Shown here: piece by piece, positions 6,814 through 16,424 of the stretch
Position numbering within the stretch: position 1 is the first letter of the stretch
Layout of the letters: every line of letters begins with the position of its first letter
Source: Nonomuraea sp. MG754425
GTDB taxonomy: Bacteria > Actinomycetota > Actinomycetes > Streptosporangiales > Streptosporangiaceae
Assembly: GCF_021699195.1 (NCBI RefSeq)
Contig: NZ_SSXE01000110.1
Location: 1-32,728 of the forward strand
Length of the DNA stretch: 32,728 nucleotides
Reading direction: 5' to 3'
Notes under the pieces: model-generated
Told to the model about the DNA's origin: nothing
Databases searched by the model: none
What the model saw: the letters and a program-made list of their open reading frames with translations, nothing else
Made by a program: the position numbers and the translations under genes

Positions 6814-9800
6814 ATGCCGCTCGACGAGGCCAAGGATGAGCTGCTCCAGCGAGCCGCCGAAAGTTGCGCGGTGGGCAGTGACCGTATGAGCCCCGAGGAG
6901 GCGCTGTCCTTCCTGCGGTTCTACTATCGGCATGTCGCACCGGAGGACCTGCTCGACCGCAACCCCGTTGACGTCTACGGCCCCGCGATGTCGCAGCGGC
7001 AGCTCGCGGAGGTCCGCCCCCAGGGCCGGGCCGTGGTACGGGCCTACACCCCGACACTCGACGAGAACGGCTGGGACCCCGGCCACTCGGTGGTCGAGGT
7101 GGTGACCGACGACATGCCCTTCCTCGTCGACTCGGTCACGATGGAGCTGGACCGGCACGACCTGGGCATCCACCTGGTGGTCCATCCGCAGATGCGGGTG
7201 CGCCGCGACATGACGGGCCGGATGCTCGGCCGCGGCCAGGAGGACATCACCGGCCAGGTGCTGGTGGAGTCGTGGATCCACATCGAGATCGACCGCCAGC
7301 CCGACCAGGAGGCGCTCCAGGCCATCGAGGCCGACCTGCTGCGGGTGCTCACCGACGTGCGCCACTCGGTCGAGGACTTCAGGAAGATGCGGGCCCTGGC
7401 CGTCCAGACCGCCGAAGACCTCAGCATGAACCCGCCGCCGCTGGAGCCCGCCGAGGTCGAGGACAGCATCGACCTGCTGCGCTGGCTCGCCGACGGGCAC
7501 TTCACCTTCCTCGGCTACCGCGAGTACCGCCTGGAGGACAGCGACGAGGGCGAGATCCTGCGCGCGCTGCCCGGGGCCGCGCTGGGCATCCTGCGCGACG
7601 ACAAGATCGGCTCGGAGAGCTTCGCCGCGCTGCCCGCCGAGGTGCGGGCCAAGGCGCGCGAGAAGCAGCTCATGATCATCACCAAGGCCAACTCCAGGGC
7701 CACCGTCCACCGGGCCACCTACCTCGACTACATCGGCGTCAAGCTGTTCTCGCCCGAGGGCGAGGTGATCGGCGAGCGCCGGTTCCTCGGCCTGTTCACC
7801 CACGTGGCCTACAGCGAGTCGATCTCCCGCATCCCCGTGCTGCGGCGCAAGCTGGCCGGCGTGCTCAACGAGGCCGGGCTCGCGCCCGACAGCCACGACG
7901 GCAAGGACCTGATCGAGATCCTGGAGACCTTCCCGCGCGACGAGCTGTTCCAGACCTCGGTCGACCAGCTCATGCCGATCGCGATGGGCGTGCTGCGGCT
8001 GCGCGAGCGCAAGCAGGTCAAGCTCTTCCTGCGGCGCGACGACTACGGCCGCTACATCTCCTGCCTGATCTACCTGCCCCGCGACCGCTACACCACCAAG
8101 GTGCGCCTGCGGATGCAGGAGGCGCTGCTCAAGGCGCTCGGCGGCAGGTCGCTCGACTTCAGCGCGATGATCGGCGAGTCGGTGCTGGCCCGGCTGCACG
8201 TGGTCGTGCGGGGCGAGCGCGGCAAGCCGCTCCCGACACTGGGCGTGGACGTCGAGGAGTTGGAGGCGCGCCTGGCGGCCGTCACCCGCTCCTGGGAGGA
8301 CGACCTGGCCACCGCGCTGACCGAGATGACCTCCGAGGCGGAGGCGCCCTCGCTCATCAGGCGCTACGCCTCCGCCTTCCCCGAGGGTTACAAGGCCGAC
8401 TTCCCGCCCAAGGTGGCCGTGGTCGACCTGCGGCGGCTGGAGAAGCTCGTCAGCCTGGGCGGCGACGGCGACGAGGTCGGGATCAACCTGTACGAGCCGT
8501 ACGACGCCGCCGAGGGGGAGCGGCGGCTGAAGATCTACAAGGTCGGCTCGCCCATCTCGCTGTCCGAGGCGCTGCCGCTGATCCAGCGGCTCGGCGTGGA
8601 GGTCGTGGACGAACGCCCGTACGAGGTCGACCGGGACAACGACCCCGCCACCAAGAACGCCTGGATCTACGACTTCGGCCTGCGCTTCCACCCCTCCGAC
8701 GGCGTGGACCAGGACGAGTTCAGGCAGCTCTTCCAGGACGGCCTCGGCGCGCTGTGGCGGGGCCGGGTGGAGGCCGACGACTTCAACGCGCTGATCCTGC
8801 GGGGCGGGCTGACCTGGGAGCAGGCCGAGATCCTGCGGGCCTACGCCAAGTACCTGCGGCAGACCGGCAGCACGTTCTCGCAGCCGTACATGGAGGGTGT
8901 GCTCAGGGACAACGTGCGGGTGGCGCGGCTGCTCGTGCGGCTGTTCGAGGCGAAGCTCGATCCGCGGCGCGACGAGGACGTGCGGGTGGACCTCGTGGAG
9001 GCGCTCAGCGAGGAGATCCTGCGTTCTCTCGACGAGGTGGCCTCGCTGGACGAGGATCGCATTCTGCGGGCGTACCTGGAGCTGATTCACGCGACATTGC
9101 GCACGAATTACTTCCAAACCGTGGATGGAGCCCGCAAACCGTACATATCTCTCAAGTTTGACCCGCAGGCGATCAGCGTGCTGCCGTTGCCGCGGCCGAA
9201 GTTCGAGATATTCATCTACTCGCCCAGGGTCGAGGGCGTGCATCTCCGGTTCGGGAAAGTGGCCCGGGGCGGGTTGCGGTGGTCGGACCGGATGGAGGAT
9301 TTCCGGACGGAGATTCTCGGCCTGGTCAAGGCGCAGATGGTGAAAAACACCGTTATTGTGCCGACCGGGTCCAAGGGTGGGTTTGTTGTTAAGCGTCCGC
9401 CCAAGTCCGCTTCGCGGGAAGACCTGCTCGCCGAGGGCGTGGCCTGTTACCGGATGTTCATCTCCGGGTTGCTCGACGTCACCGACAACCTCGTGGACGG
9501 CAAGGTCGTGCCCCCGCCCGACCTCGTCCGGCACGACGGCGACGACACCTACCTCGTGGTCGCCGCCGACAAGGGCACCGCCACCTTCTCCGACATCGCC
9601 AACAGCGTCGCCAAGGAGTACGGCTTCTGGCTCGGCGACGCCTTCGCCTCCGGCGGCTCCGTCGGCTACGACCACAAGGCCATGGGCATCACCGCCCGCG
9701 GCGCGTGGGAGTCGGTCAAGTACCACTTCCGCACCATGGGCGTGGACGTCCAGAGCACCGACTTCACCGTGGCCGGCGTCGGCGACATGTCGGGCGACGT

Positions 9801-11691
9801 CTTCGGCAACGGCATGCTGCTGTCGCGGCACATCCGGCTCGTGGCCGCCTTCGACCACCGGCACATCTTCGTGGACCCCGTGCCCGACGCGGCCCGCTCG
9901 TTCGAGGAGCGGCAGCGGCTGTTCGAGCTGCCGCGCAGCTCGTGGGAGGACTACGACGGCCGGCTCATCTCGCCCGGCGGCGGCGTCTTCCCGCGTACGG
10001 CCAAGTCCATCCAGATCACGCCCCAGATGCGCGAGGCGCTCGGCATCCCGTCCGGGATCGTGTCGATGGCGCCGAACGACCTGATCAGCGCCATCCTGCG
10101 GGCCCCGGTCGACCTGCTGTGGAACGGCGGCATCGGCACCTACGTCAAGTCCGGCGCCGAGTCCCACATCGACGTGGGCGACAAGGCCAACGACGCGCTC
10201 CGGGTCAACGCCTCCGAGCTGCGCTGCAAGGTCATCGGCGAGGGCGGCAACCTGGGCTTCACCCAGCTCGCCCGGATCGAGTTCGCCCTTGAGGGCGGGC
10301 TGGTCAACACCGACTTCATCGACAACTCGGCCGGGGTGGACACCTCCGACCACGAGGTGAACATCAAGATCCTGCTCGACCAGGTCGTCCGCGACGGCGA
10401 ACTGACCGACAAGCAGCGCAACCAGGTCTTCACCTCGATGACCGACGAGGTGGCCGCGCTGGTCCTGCGCGACAACTACGCCCAGAACGTGGTGCTCGCC
10501 GGAGCCCGTACGCAGTCCGTCGAGATGCTCCACATCCACGCCCGCTACCTGCGCAAGCTGGAGCGGGACGGGCTGGTCAACCGCGAGCTGGAGTTCCTGC
10601 CCTCGGACAAGACGCTGGCCGAGCGGCGGCAGGCCCGGCTCGGGCTGACCGCGCCGGAGTTCTCGGTGCTGCTCGCCTACACCAAGCTCGTCGTCGACGC
10701 CGAACTGCTCGGCTCCGACCTGCCCGACGACCCGTATCTCGCCTCGTGGCTGGTCTCGTACTTCCCGTCGGCGCTGCGCGAGCGGTTCCGCACGTACATG
10801 GACGAGCACCCGCTGCGCCGCGAGATCATCACGACCTGCGTGGTGAACGAGCTGGTCAACTCCGCGGGCACCACGTTCATGTACCGCTTCGGGGAGGAGA
10901 CCGGGGCCTCAACGCCCGACATCGCGCGGGCCTACCTGGTCGCGCGGGAGGTCTTCGACCTGCCCACCTTCTACCGGGCCGTGGAGTCCCTGGACAACGT
11001 GGTCGACACCGGCACCCAGATCGCCATGCTGCTGGAGGCCCGCAAGCTGGCCGAGCGCGGCGCGCGCTGGCTGCTGGTCAACCGCCGGCCGCCGCTCGAC
11101 CTGGCCGGGTCGGTGAGCTTCTTCGTCAAGGGGGTCAACGGGCTGCTCGCCCACATCCCGAAGCTGCTGACCGGTCCCGACCTGGCCGCCTACGAGGAGC
11201 GGCGCGACTCGTTCGTGGCGCGCGGGGTGCCGGTGGAGCTGGCCGAGCGGGTGGCGGGGATGGTGCCCGCGTACTCGACGCTGGACCTGGTGGAGATCGC
11301 GTCGCTGACGGGACGGCCGGTCAACGAGGTCGCCGAGGTGTACTTCGACCTGGCCGACCGGCTGCAGCTCGCCCGGCTGCGGGAGCGGATCATCGCGCTG
11401 CCCCGCGACAACCGCTGGAACTCCATGGCCCGCTCCGCCCTGCGGGACGACCTGTACGCGGCACACGCCTCGCTCACCCGTGACGTGCTGGCCCACAGCA
11501 AGCCCGGATCGTCCCCGGAGGAGCGGCTGGCCCACTGGTCCGAGACGAACTCCGCGACGGTCTCCCGGGCGCGCCAGACGCTGTCGGAGATCTGGGAGAG
11601 CGACAACTTCGACCTCGCCACGCTCTCCGTGGCGCTGCGCGCCATCCGCACGCTGGTCGCCGCGTCGAACCTGCCGCACACCGAGGCGTGA
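6814..11691 (+). CDS. gdh: NAD-specific glutamate dehydrogenase, large (about 180 kDa) type
   Basis: A 1625-residue protein of the bacterial large NAD-GDH family, catalysing glutamate + NAD = 2-oxoglutarate + ammonium + NADH in the cytoplasm, mainly for glutamate breakdown. The N-terminal half carries ACT-like regulatory segments (VVEVVTDDMPFLVDSVTMEL near the start). The catalytic core follows: RFGKVARGGLRWSDRMEDF, K854 in PTGSKGGF, GVGDMSGDVFGNGMLLSRH (about 988-1005, nucleotide site), and KVIGEGGNLGFTQLARIEFA. A helical C-terminal region completes the usual length. ATG 6814 is chosen because AAAGGAG lies 10 nt upstream; the in-frame ATG at 6772 lies before this site. Codons between about 9018 and 9420 use A/T endings far more often than the rest of the gene. 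Transcription ends at the palindrome at 11704. Confidence 0.96.
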   Translation: MPLDEAKDELLQRAAESCAVGSDRMSPEEALSFLRFYYRHVAPEDLLDRNPVDVYGPAMSQRQLAEVRPQGRAVVRAYTPTLDENGWDPGHSVVEVVTDDMPFLVDSVTMELDRHDLGIHLVVHPQMRVRRDMTGRMLGRGQEDITGQVLVESWIHIEIDRQPDQEALQAIEADLLRVLTDVRHSVEDFRKMRALAVQTAEDLSMNPPPLEPAEVEDSIDLLRWLADGHFTFLGYREYRLEDSDEGEILRALPGAALGILRDDKIGSESFAALPAEVRAKAREKQLMIITKANSRATVHRATYLDYIGVKLFSPEGEVIGERRFLGLFTHVAYSESISRIPVLRRKLAGVLNEAGLAPDSHDGKDLIEILETFPRDELFQTSVDQLMPIAMGVLRLRERKQVKLFLRRDDYGRYISCLIYLPRDRYTTKVRLRMQEALLKALGGRSLDFSAMIGESVLARLHVVVRGERGKPLPTLGVDVEELEARLAAVTRSWEDDLATALTEMTSEAEAPSLIRRYASAFPEGYKADFPPKVAVVDLRRLEKLVSLGGDGDEVGINLYEPYDAAEGERRLKIYKVGSPISLSEALPLIQRLGVEVVDERPYEVDRDNDPATKNAWIYDFGLRFHPSDGVDQDEFRQLFQDGLGALWRGRVEADDFNALILRGGLTWEQAEILRAYAKYLRQTGSTFSQPYMEGVLRDNVRVARLLVRLFEAKLDPRRDEDVRVDLVEALSEEILRSLDEVASLDEDRILRAYLELIHATLRTNYFQTVDGARKPYISLKFDPQAISVLPLPRPKFEIFIYSPRVEGVHLRFGKVARGGLRWSDRMEDFRTEILGLVKAQMVKNTVIVPTGSKGGFVVKRPPKSASREDLLAEGVACYRMFISGLLDVTDNLVDGKVVPPPDLVRHDGDDTYLVVAADKGTATFSDIANSVAKEYGFWLGDAFASGGSVGYDHKAMGITARGAWESVKYHFRTMGVDVQSTDFTVAGVGDMSGDVFGNGMLLSRHIRLVAAFDHRHIFVDPVPDAARSFEERQRLFELPRSSWEDYDGRLISPGGGVFPRTAKSIQITPQMREALGIPSGIVSMAPNDLISAILRAPVDLLWNGGIGTYVKSGAESHIDVGDKANDALRVNASELRCKVIGEGGNLGFTQLARIEFALEGGLVNTDFIDNSAGVDTSDHEVNIKILLDQVVRDGELTDKQRNQVFTSMTDEVAALVLRDNYAQNVVLAGARTQSVEMLHIHARYLRKLERDGLVNRELEFLPSDKTLAERRQARLGLTAPEFSVLLAYTKLVVDAELLGSDLPDDPYLASWLVSYFPSALRERFRTYMDEHPLRREIITTCVVNELVNSAGTTFMYRFGEETGASTPDIARAYLVAREVFDLPTFYRAVESLDNVVDTGTQIAMLLEARKLAERGARWLLVNRRPPLDLAGSVSFFVKGVNGLLAHIPKLLTGPDLAAYEERRDSFVARGVPVELAERVAGMVPAYSTLDLVEIASLTGRPVNEVAEVYFDLADRLQLARLRERIIALPRDNRWNSMARSALRDDLYAAHASLTRDVLAHSKPGSSPEERLAHWSETNSATVSRARQTLSEIWESDNFDLATLSVALRAIRTLVAASNLPHTEA

Positions 11692-11703
11692 CAACCGGCC
11701 TCC

Positions 11704-11733
11704 CCGCACCGCCCGGCCGGCCGGGCGGTGCGG
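11704..11733. terminator. Bidirectional terminator, perfect 30-bp palindrome
   Basis: A fully self-complementary 30-nt sequence between the convergent GDH and lipoprotein genes. It lies 13 nt after the GDH stop and 4 nt before the lipoprotein stop, so it can form an identical hairpin on either transcript. No U-tract follows, as is common in actinomycetes. Confidence 0.75.
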
Positions 11734-11736
11734 CGG

Positions 11737-12753
11737 CTACTGGCCGGAGGCCCGGGTGAGCGAGCCGTCGTGGGCGATCACCGGCGCGGCGGCCGGGGTG
11801 GTGAGCGGGGGGACGGCCGCGGCGTACTGGTGGGTCTCGGTCAGCTTGAGCGTGCGCCGCAGCACCGGGGTGCTGATCGCCCACCGGGCCGACTCGGGCA
11901 CCGGGATGTAGTCGTCCTCGGCCGTCTTCGTCGTGGTGGACGTGGTGCGCGACAGGGAGTACTGGATCAGCGCGCCGCCGTCGCCGGTGCGCAGGGCGTA
12001 GACCGGGTAGTTGTCGGCGCTGAAGATCGAGTCGTAGCTGAAGCCCTCGTTCTTGGCCCGCTCCCGGTTGCCGGCGATCTGCTCCGCCACCTCCGTGGTG
12101 TACGGGCCCGCCCCGAGCAGCCCCGCCGTTACCCCGGCCGTGCCGGTCTCGGCCACGCTGGCGTGCACGGGGCCGATGAACTGCGGGCTGATCGTGACGG
12201 TCTTGTCGTCGGCCGGCACGCTCGTGGCGTAGCCGTCGGCGTCGAGCTTGATCTTCGGCAGCTCCTGGCCCGGCAGCAGTTCGGCCGCCGAGCTGAGCCG
12301 CCACCGGTCGGTCCTGGCGAACGTCAGCAGTGTCGGCAGCCCGTCGCGCATGGTCAGCGCGCTGAACCAGGGCGCCCGCTCGCCCGGGGCGAACCTGGGC
12401 ACGTAGAGCGTCGGCGGGCCCCAGCGGTAGCGGCGCGGCGCGAAGCCGGTGGACAGGTAGGCGGCCTGGGTGAGCTGGGCCTGCCCGCCCAGCGTGATGT
12501 CGAGGGCCTGCGTCAGCCGCCCCTGAAGGTCGTTCCGCACCCGCAGCGCGTCGTCGGTGAGGGTGAAGTCGGCGAACTCCTGGGCCGCCTCCTCCCGCGT
12601 CACGGCGGGCACCTCCGGGGCGGGCGAGGGGCTCGGGGAGCCGGCCGCCGCGGACCTCGTGGCCGTCGGTTGGGCATCACCTGTGCAGGCGGTCACCGCG
12701 GCGAGGAGGCCGACGGCGAGCGCCAGCATCTCACGCCGACCGTATGCACGCAC
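11737..12753 (-). CDS. Uncharacterised lipoprotein
   Basis: A 338-residue protein with a lipoprotein signal: RRE, hydrophobic MLALAVGLLAAVTAC and a lipobox VTAC followed by TGDAQ. A Ser/Pro/Ala linker (to about residue 50) leads to a globular domain of about 280 residues with no motif I can name (EFADFTLTDDALRVRNDLQG, LYVPRFAPGERAPWFSALTM, YPVYALRTGDGGALIQYSLS). It is probably anchored to the outer face of the cell membrane. The GTG at 12753 supplies the Arg residues of the signal; the Met eight residues later would give an uncharged start. It is divergent from prfB with 47 nt between the starts. Confidence 0.8.
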   Translation of the reverse strand: MRAYGRREMLALAVGLLAAVTACTGDAQPTATRSAAAGSPSPSPAPEVPAVTREEAAQEFADFTLTDDALRVRNDLQGRLTQALDITLGGQAQLTQAAYLSTGFAPRRYRWGPPTLYVPRFAPGERAPWFSALTMRDGLPTLLTFARTDRWRLSSAAELLPGQELPKIKLDADGYATSVPADDKTVTISPQFIGPVHASVAETGTAGVTAGLLGAGPYTTEVAEQIAGNRERAKNEGFSYDSIFSADNYPVYALRTGDGGALIQYSLSRTTSTTTKTAEDDYIPVPESARWAISTPVLRRTLKLTETHQYAAAVPPLTTPAAAPVIAHDGSLTRASGQ

Positions 12754-12786
12754 CTCGCCATGTTATTCGGGCCCGCGAGGGTCGCG

Positions 12787-12792
12787 TACTCT
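12787..12792 (+). promoter_or_regulatory. Candidate -10 element of prfB, near-leaderless
   Basis: TACTCT ends 8 nt before the first base of the prfB GTG start at 12801. The expected start point is about 12799, giving an mRNA with almost no 5' leader. Confidence 0.45.
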
Positions 12793-12800
12793 TGGGAGAC

Positions 12801-13901
<1,101 letters not shown>

Positions 13902-13916
<15 letters not shown>

Positions 13917-14093
13917 GTGCTCGGCCGCCAGCGTCAGCAGGAGCAGGGCGACGAGCAGCAGGGCGATGAGAGCGGGTGGCAACCCGGCGAAGCCGTGGTT
14001 GTGCATCCGCTCCCTGGTGGCCCGGCAGGTGGGGCAGCGCCCCTCGACCACGGGGTGGGCACACTGCGCGCATACGAGGTGTTCGCAACTCAT
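13902..14093 (-). CDS. Small zinc-ribbon membrane protein, 63 residues
   Basis: The N-terminal half has Cys at 3, 8, 11, 20 and 23 (CAQC and CPTC pairs), typical of a rubredoxin-like zinc ribbon. Residues about 38-58 (GLPPALIALLLVALLLLTLA) form one transmembrane helix, leaving the zinc knuckle probably cytoplasmic. Coding is supported by the paired CxxC plus helix and by a TAGACT promoter element just upstream. It is convergent with prfB, overlapping it by 15 nt at the 3' ends. The function is unknown; it may be an adaptor that binds a protein or nucleic acid at the membrane. Confidence 0.72.
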
Positions 14094-14103
14094 GACAGCC
14101 CCA

Positions 14104-14109
14104 AGTCTA
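14104..14109 (-). promoter_or_regulatory. Candidate -10 element of the zinc-ribbon gene
   Basis: TAGACT on the minus strand, ending 11 nt before the ATG at 14093. This would give a leader of only a few bases. Confidence 0.4.
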
Positions 14110-14161
14110 GCCGCACAATCGTTTTGTTTCCGTTATGGACGTTCCATGCCAGTCTTCCCCC

Positions 14162-14167
14162 TAGACT
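14162..14167 (+). promoter_or_regulatory. Candidate distal ftsEX promoter (-10)
   Basis: TAGACT inside the 11-nt sequence CCCCTAGACTG (14158-14168), which recurs at 14267-14277. The start point would be near 14174, about 120 nt before ftsE. CAGTCT (14150-14155) and AGACTG (14163-14168) form an inverted repeat around it. Confidence 0.35.
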
Positions 14168-14270
14168 GTCGTCTGGCCAATCGGAACGTCGATCATCAGT
14201 AAAGTCGACGTCCCCGATCGGCCGGTGGCGGGAAGTGGGCATGTGCCACCCTCGCTTCCGTCCTGACCCC

Positions 14271-14276
14271 TAGACT
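14271..14276 (+). promoter_or_regulatory. Candidate proximal ftsEX promoter (-10) with a leaderless mini-ORF
   Basis: TAGACT in the second copy of CCCCTAGACTG. The predicted start point is about 14283. A mini-ORF, GTG ATG CTC TCG TGA (14285-14299), follows at once and its TGA overlaps the GTG start of ftsE (14296). No -35 or ftsE ribosome-binding site is evident. Confidence 0.4.
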
Positions 14277-14295
14277 GGCATGCCGTGATGCTCTC

Positions 14296-14985
14296 GTGAT
14301 CCATTTCGATAATGTCACCAAGGTCTACGCGAACCAGAACCGTCCCGCTCTCGACCACGTGTCCGTTGACGTGGACAAGGGCGAGTTCGTGTTCCTCGTC
14401 GGTCCCTCGGGATCAGGCAAGTCCACGTTCCTGCGTCTGGTCCTCAAGGAGGAGCGGCCCAACTCCGGTGCCATCCATGTCGCCGGCAAGGATCTGGCCC
14501 GCCTCACCAACTTCAAGGTGCCGCACCTGCGCCGCCGCATCGGCTGCGTCTTCCAGGACTTCAGGCTGCTCCCGAACAAGAACGTCTACGAGAACGTGGC
14601 GTTCGCGCTCGAGGTCATCGGCAAGCCCCGGCGGTTCATCCGCAAGGTGGTGCCCGAGGTCGTCGAGCTGGTCGGCCTGGAGGGCAAGGCGCACCGCATG
14701 CCCGACGAGCTGTCCGGCGGCGAGCAGCAGCGTGTCGCCATGGCCCGCGCGTTCGTCAACAGGCCCATGATCCTGCTGGCCGACGAGCCCACGGGCAACA
14801 TCGACCCCGCGACGAGCATCGGCATCATGAAGGTGCTCGACCGCATCAACCGGACTGGCACCACGGTCGTCATGGCCACGCACGACGCGGCCATCGTCGA
14901 CTCCATGCGCAAGCGTGTCGTGGAGCTGGAGGACGGCAAGATCGTCCGTGACCAGTCGCGTGGCGTTTACGGCCAGGCGTACTGA
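14296..14985 (+). CDS. ftsE: Cell division ATP-binding protein FtsE
   Basis: A 229-residue ABC ATPase. Walker A GPSGSGKS (36-43), Q-loop (CVFQDFRLLPNKNVYEN), signature LSGGEQQR (139-146), Walker B ILLADEPTGNID and the switch His in MATHDAAIVDS are all present. With FtsX it forms the type VII-like ABC complex that, in other bacteria, activates peptidoglycan hydrolases during division. The GTG start has no visible Shine-Dalgarno and overlaps the stop of a four-codon upstream mini-ORF. ftsX follows after 20 nt. Confidence 0.97.
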   Translation: MIHFDNVTKVYANQNRPALDHVSVDVDKGEFVFLVGPSGSGKSTFLRLVLKEERPNSGAIHVAGKDLARLTNFKVPHLRRRIGCVFQDFRLLPNKNVYENVAFALEVIGKPRRFIRKVVPEVVELVGLEGKAHRMPDELSGGEQQRVAMARAFVNRPMILLADEPTGNIDPATSIGIMKVLDRINRTGTTVVMATHDAAIVDSMRKRVVELEDGKIVRDQSRGVYGQAY

Positions 14986-15005
14986 CAGGGAGCTGCAGAC
15001 AAGAC

Positions 15006-15905
15006 ATGCGGGCGAATTTCATCTTCTCCGAGGTCTGGATCGGCCTCCGTCGCAACCTGACCATGACGATCGCCGTGGTCATCACCGTGGCGGTCAGTAT
15101 GGCGCTGCTGGGCGTCGGCCTGATGATCAATAGCCAGGTCGGGCTGATGAGCAACTACTGGAACGACAAGGTCGAGATCTCGGTCTTCCTTTGCAAAAAG
15201 GGATCGGCGATGCCTGCCTGTAACGGCAAGGCGATCACGCCCGCGCAGATCAAGGCGCTGGAGGACCACATCAAGAAGACTCCGGGCGTCAAGGGGGTTC
15301 TCTACGAGAACTCGGCCGACGCCTACAAGAACTTCAAGGAGTCCTTCTCGAACAACCAGGCCCTCGTCGACGTCACCAGGGTCGAGGACCTGCCCGAGTC
15401 GTTCCGGATCAGCCTCCAGGACCCTGACAACTACAAGCCCGTCCTCGACGCCATGAAGGGGCAGCCCGGCGTGGCGGACGTGACGGACCAGAGACAGCTC
15501 ATCGCCCCGTTCTTCAGCCTGCTCAACACGCTCGCGTTCGCGGCGCTCTCGGTGGCCATCGTCCTGGTGCTGGCGGCGGCCCTGCTGATCGGCAACACGG
15601 TGCGGTTGTCGGCGTTCAACCGGCGCCGGGAGACCGGCATCATGCGGCTGGTGGGCGCCTCCAACCTCTACATCCAGTTGCCGTTCGTCATGGAAGGCGT
15701 CATCGCCGGCCTGCTCGGCGGCGTGTTCGCGGCGGTCATCCTGATCCTCGCGAAGGTCTTCCTGTTCGACGAGGTGGTGCGGTTCTTCGGCACCGGGCTC
15801 GGCTGGAACGATCTGGCCCAGACGATCACGCTCACCATGGTCATCGGTGTCGTGATCTGTATTCTGGCCTCGTTCGTGACGCTGCGTCGCTATCTCAGGG
15901 TGTAG
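15006..15905 (+). CDS. ftsX: Cell division protein FtsX
   Basis: A 299-residue membrane partner of FtsE. TM1 is at about 21-42 (MTIAVVITVAVSMALLGVGL), followed by an extracytoplasmic domain (about 45-165) and three C-terminal TMs (around 178-198, 225-250 and 270-292). The extracytoplasmic domain begins VEISVFLCKKGSAMPAC: two Cys nine positions apart could form a disulfide outside the cell. The domain is the presumed contact for cell-wall hydrolases. It is in an operon with ftsE. Confidence 0.96.
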   Translation: MRANFIFSEVWIGLRRNLTMTIAVVITVAVSMALLGVGLMINSQVGLMSNYWNDKVEISVFLCKKGSAMPACNGKAITPAQIKALEDHIKKTPGVKGVLYENSADAYKNFKESFSNNQALVDVTRVEDLPESFRISLQDPDNYKPVLDAMKGQPGVADVTDQRQLIAPFFSLLNTLAFAALSVAIVLVLAAALLIGNTVRLSAFNRRRETGIMRLVGASNLYIQLPFVMEGVIAGLLGGVFAAVILILAKVFLFDEVVRFFGTGLGWNDLAQTITLTMVIGVVICILASFVTLRRYLRV

Positions 15906-15940
15906 GGGTGAGCTTGGGTCGTCGCCGCCCCGGTCGCCGG

Positions 15941-15946
15941 TAAAGT
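15941..15946 (+). promoter_or_regulatory. Candidate -10 element of smpB, leaderless
   Basis: TAAAGT ends exactly 7 nt before the A of the smpB ATG (15953), so transcription should begin at the start codon. There is no Shine-Dalgarno before the ATG. Confidence 0.55.
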
Positions 15947-15952
15947 CGAAGC

Positions 15953-16420
15953 ATGCCACGTGAGACCGGGCGGAAGGTCATCGCCCAGAACAAACGCGCT
16001 CGGCACGATTACCACGTCGAGGACACTTTCGAGGCGGGTCTCGTGCTGCAGGGCACCGAGGTGAAGTCGCTGCGCGAAGGTCGCGCCTCGCTCGTCGACG
16101 GCTACGCCAGCATCGACGGTGACGAAGCGTGGCTGCTCAACGTCCACATTCCCGAATATTCGCAGGGCACGTGGACCAACCACGCGGCGCGCCGCAAGCG
16201 CAAGCTGCTGCTGCACCGCAAGGAGATCGACAAGCTCGCCGCCAAGACGAAGGAGGGCGGGCTCACGATCGTGCCGCTGACGCTCTACTTCAAGGACGGC
16301 AGGGCCAAGGTCGAGATCGCCGTGGCGCGCGGCAAGAAAGACTGGGACAAGCGGCACGCGCTGGCGGAGCAGCAGGCCAAGCGGGAGATGGCCCGGGCGC
16401 TGCGGCAGCACAACCGATGA
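15953..16420 (+). CDS. smpB: SsrA-binding protein SmpB
   Basis: A 155-residue tmRNA partner needed for trans-translation rescue of stalled ribosomes. Family landmarks are KVIAQNKRARHDYHVEDTFE, GLVLQGTEVKSLREGRASL, IPEYSQGTWTNHAARRKRKL, LLHRKEID and the basic C-terminal tail (GKKDWDKRHALAEQQAKREM), which enters the mRNA channel. The length is normal. It lies between ftsX (47 nt upstream) and the PBP-like gene (4 nt downstream); its RNA partner ssrA is encoded 2.2 kb further on the same strand. A leaderless promoter lies just upstream. Confidence 0.97.
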   Translation: MPRETGRKVIAQNKRARHDYHVEDTFEAGLVLQGTEVKSLREGRASLVDGYASIDGDEAWLLNVHIPEYSQGTWTNHAARRKRKLLLHRKEIDKLAAKTKEGGLTIVPLTLYFKDGRAKVEIAVARGKKDWDKRHALAEQQAKREMARALRQHNR

Positions 16421-16424
16421 GAGT

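Noticed and set aside
6793..10809. A 1338-residue minus-strand open frame opposite GDH
   Set aside because: Shadow of high GC: GDH on the plus strand has clear family motifs, and the antisense product is a low-complexity Arg/Gly/His/Gln-rich sequence without domains.
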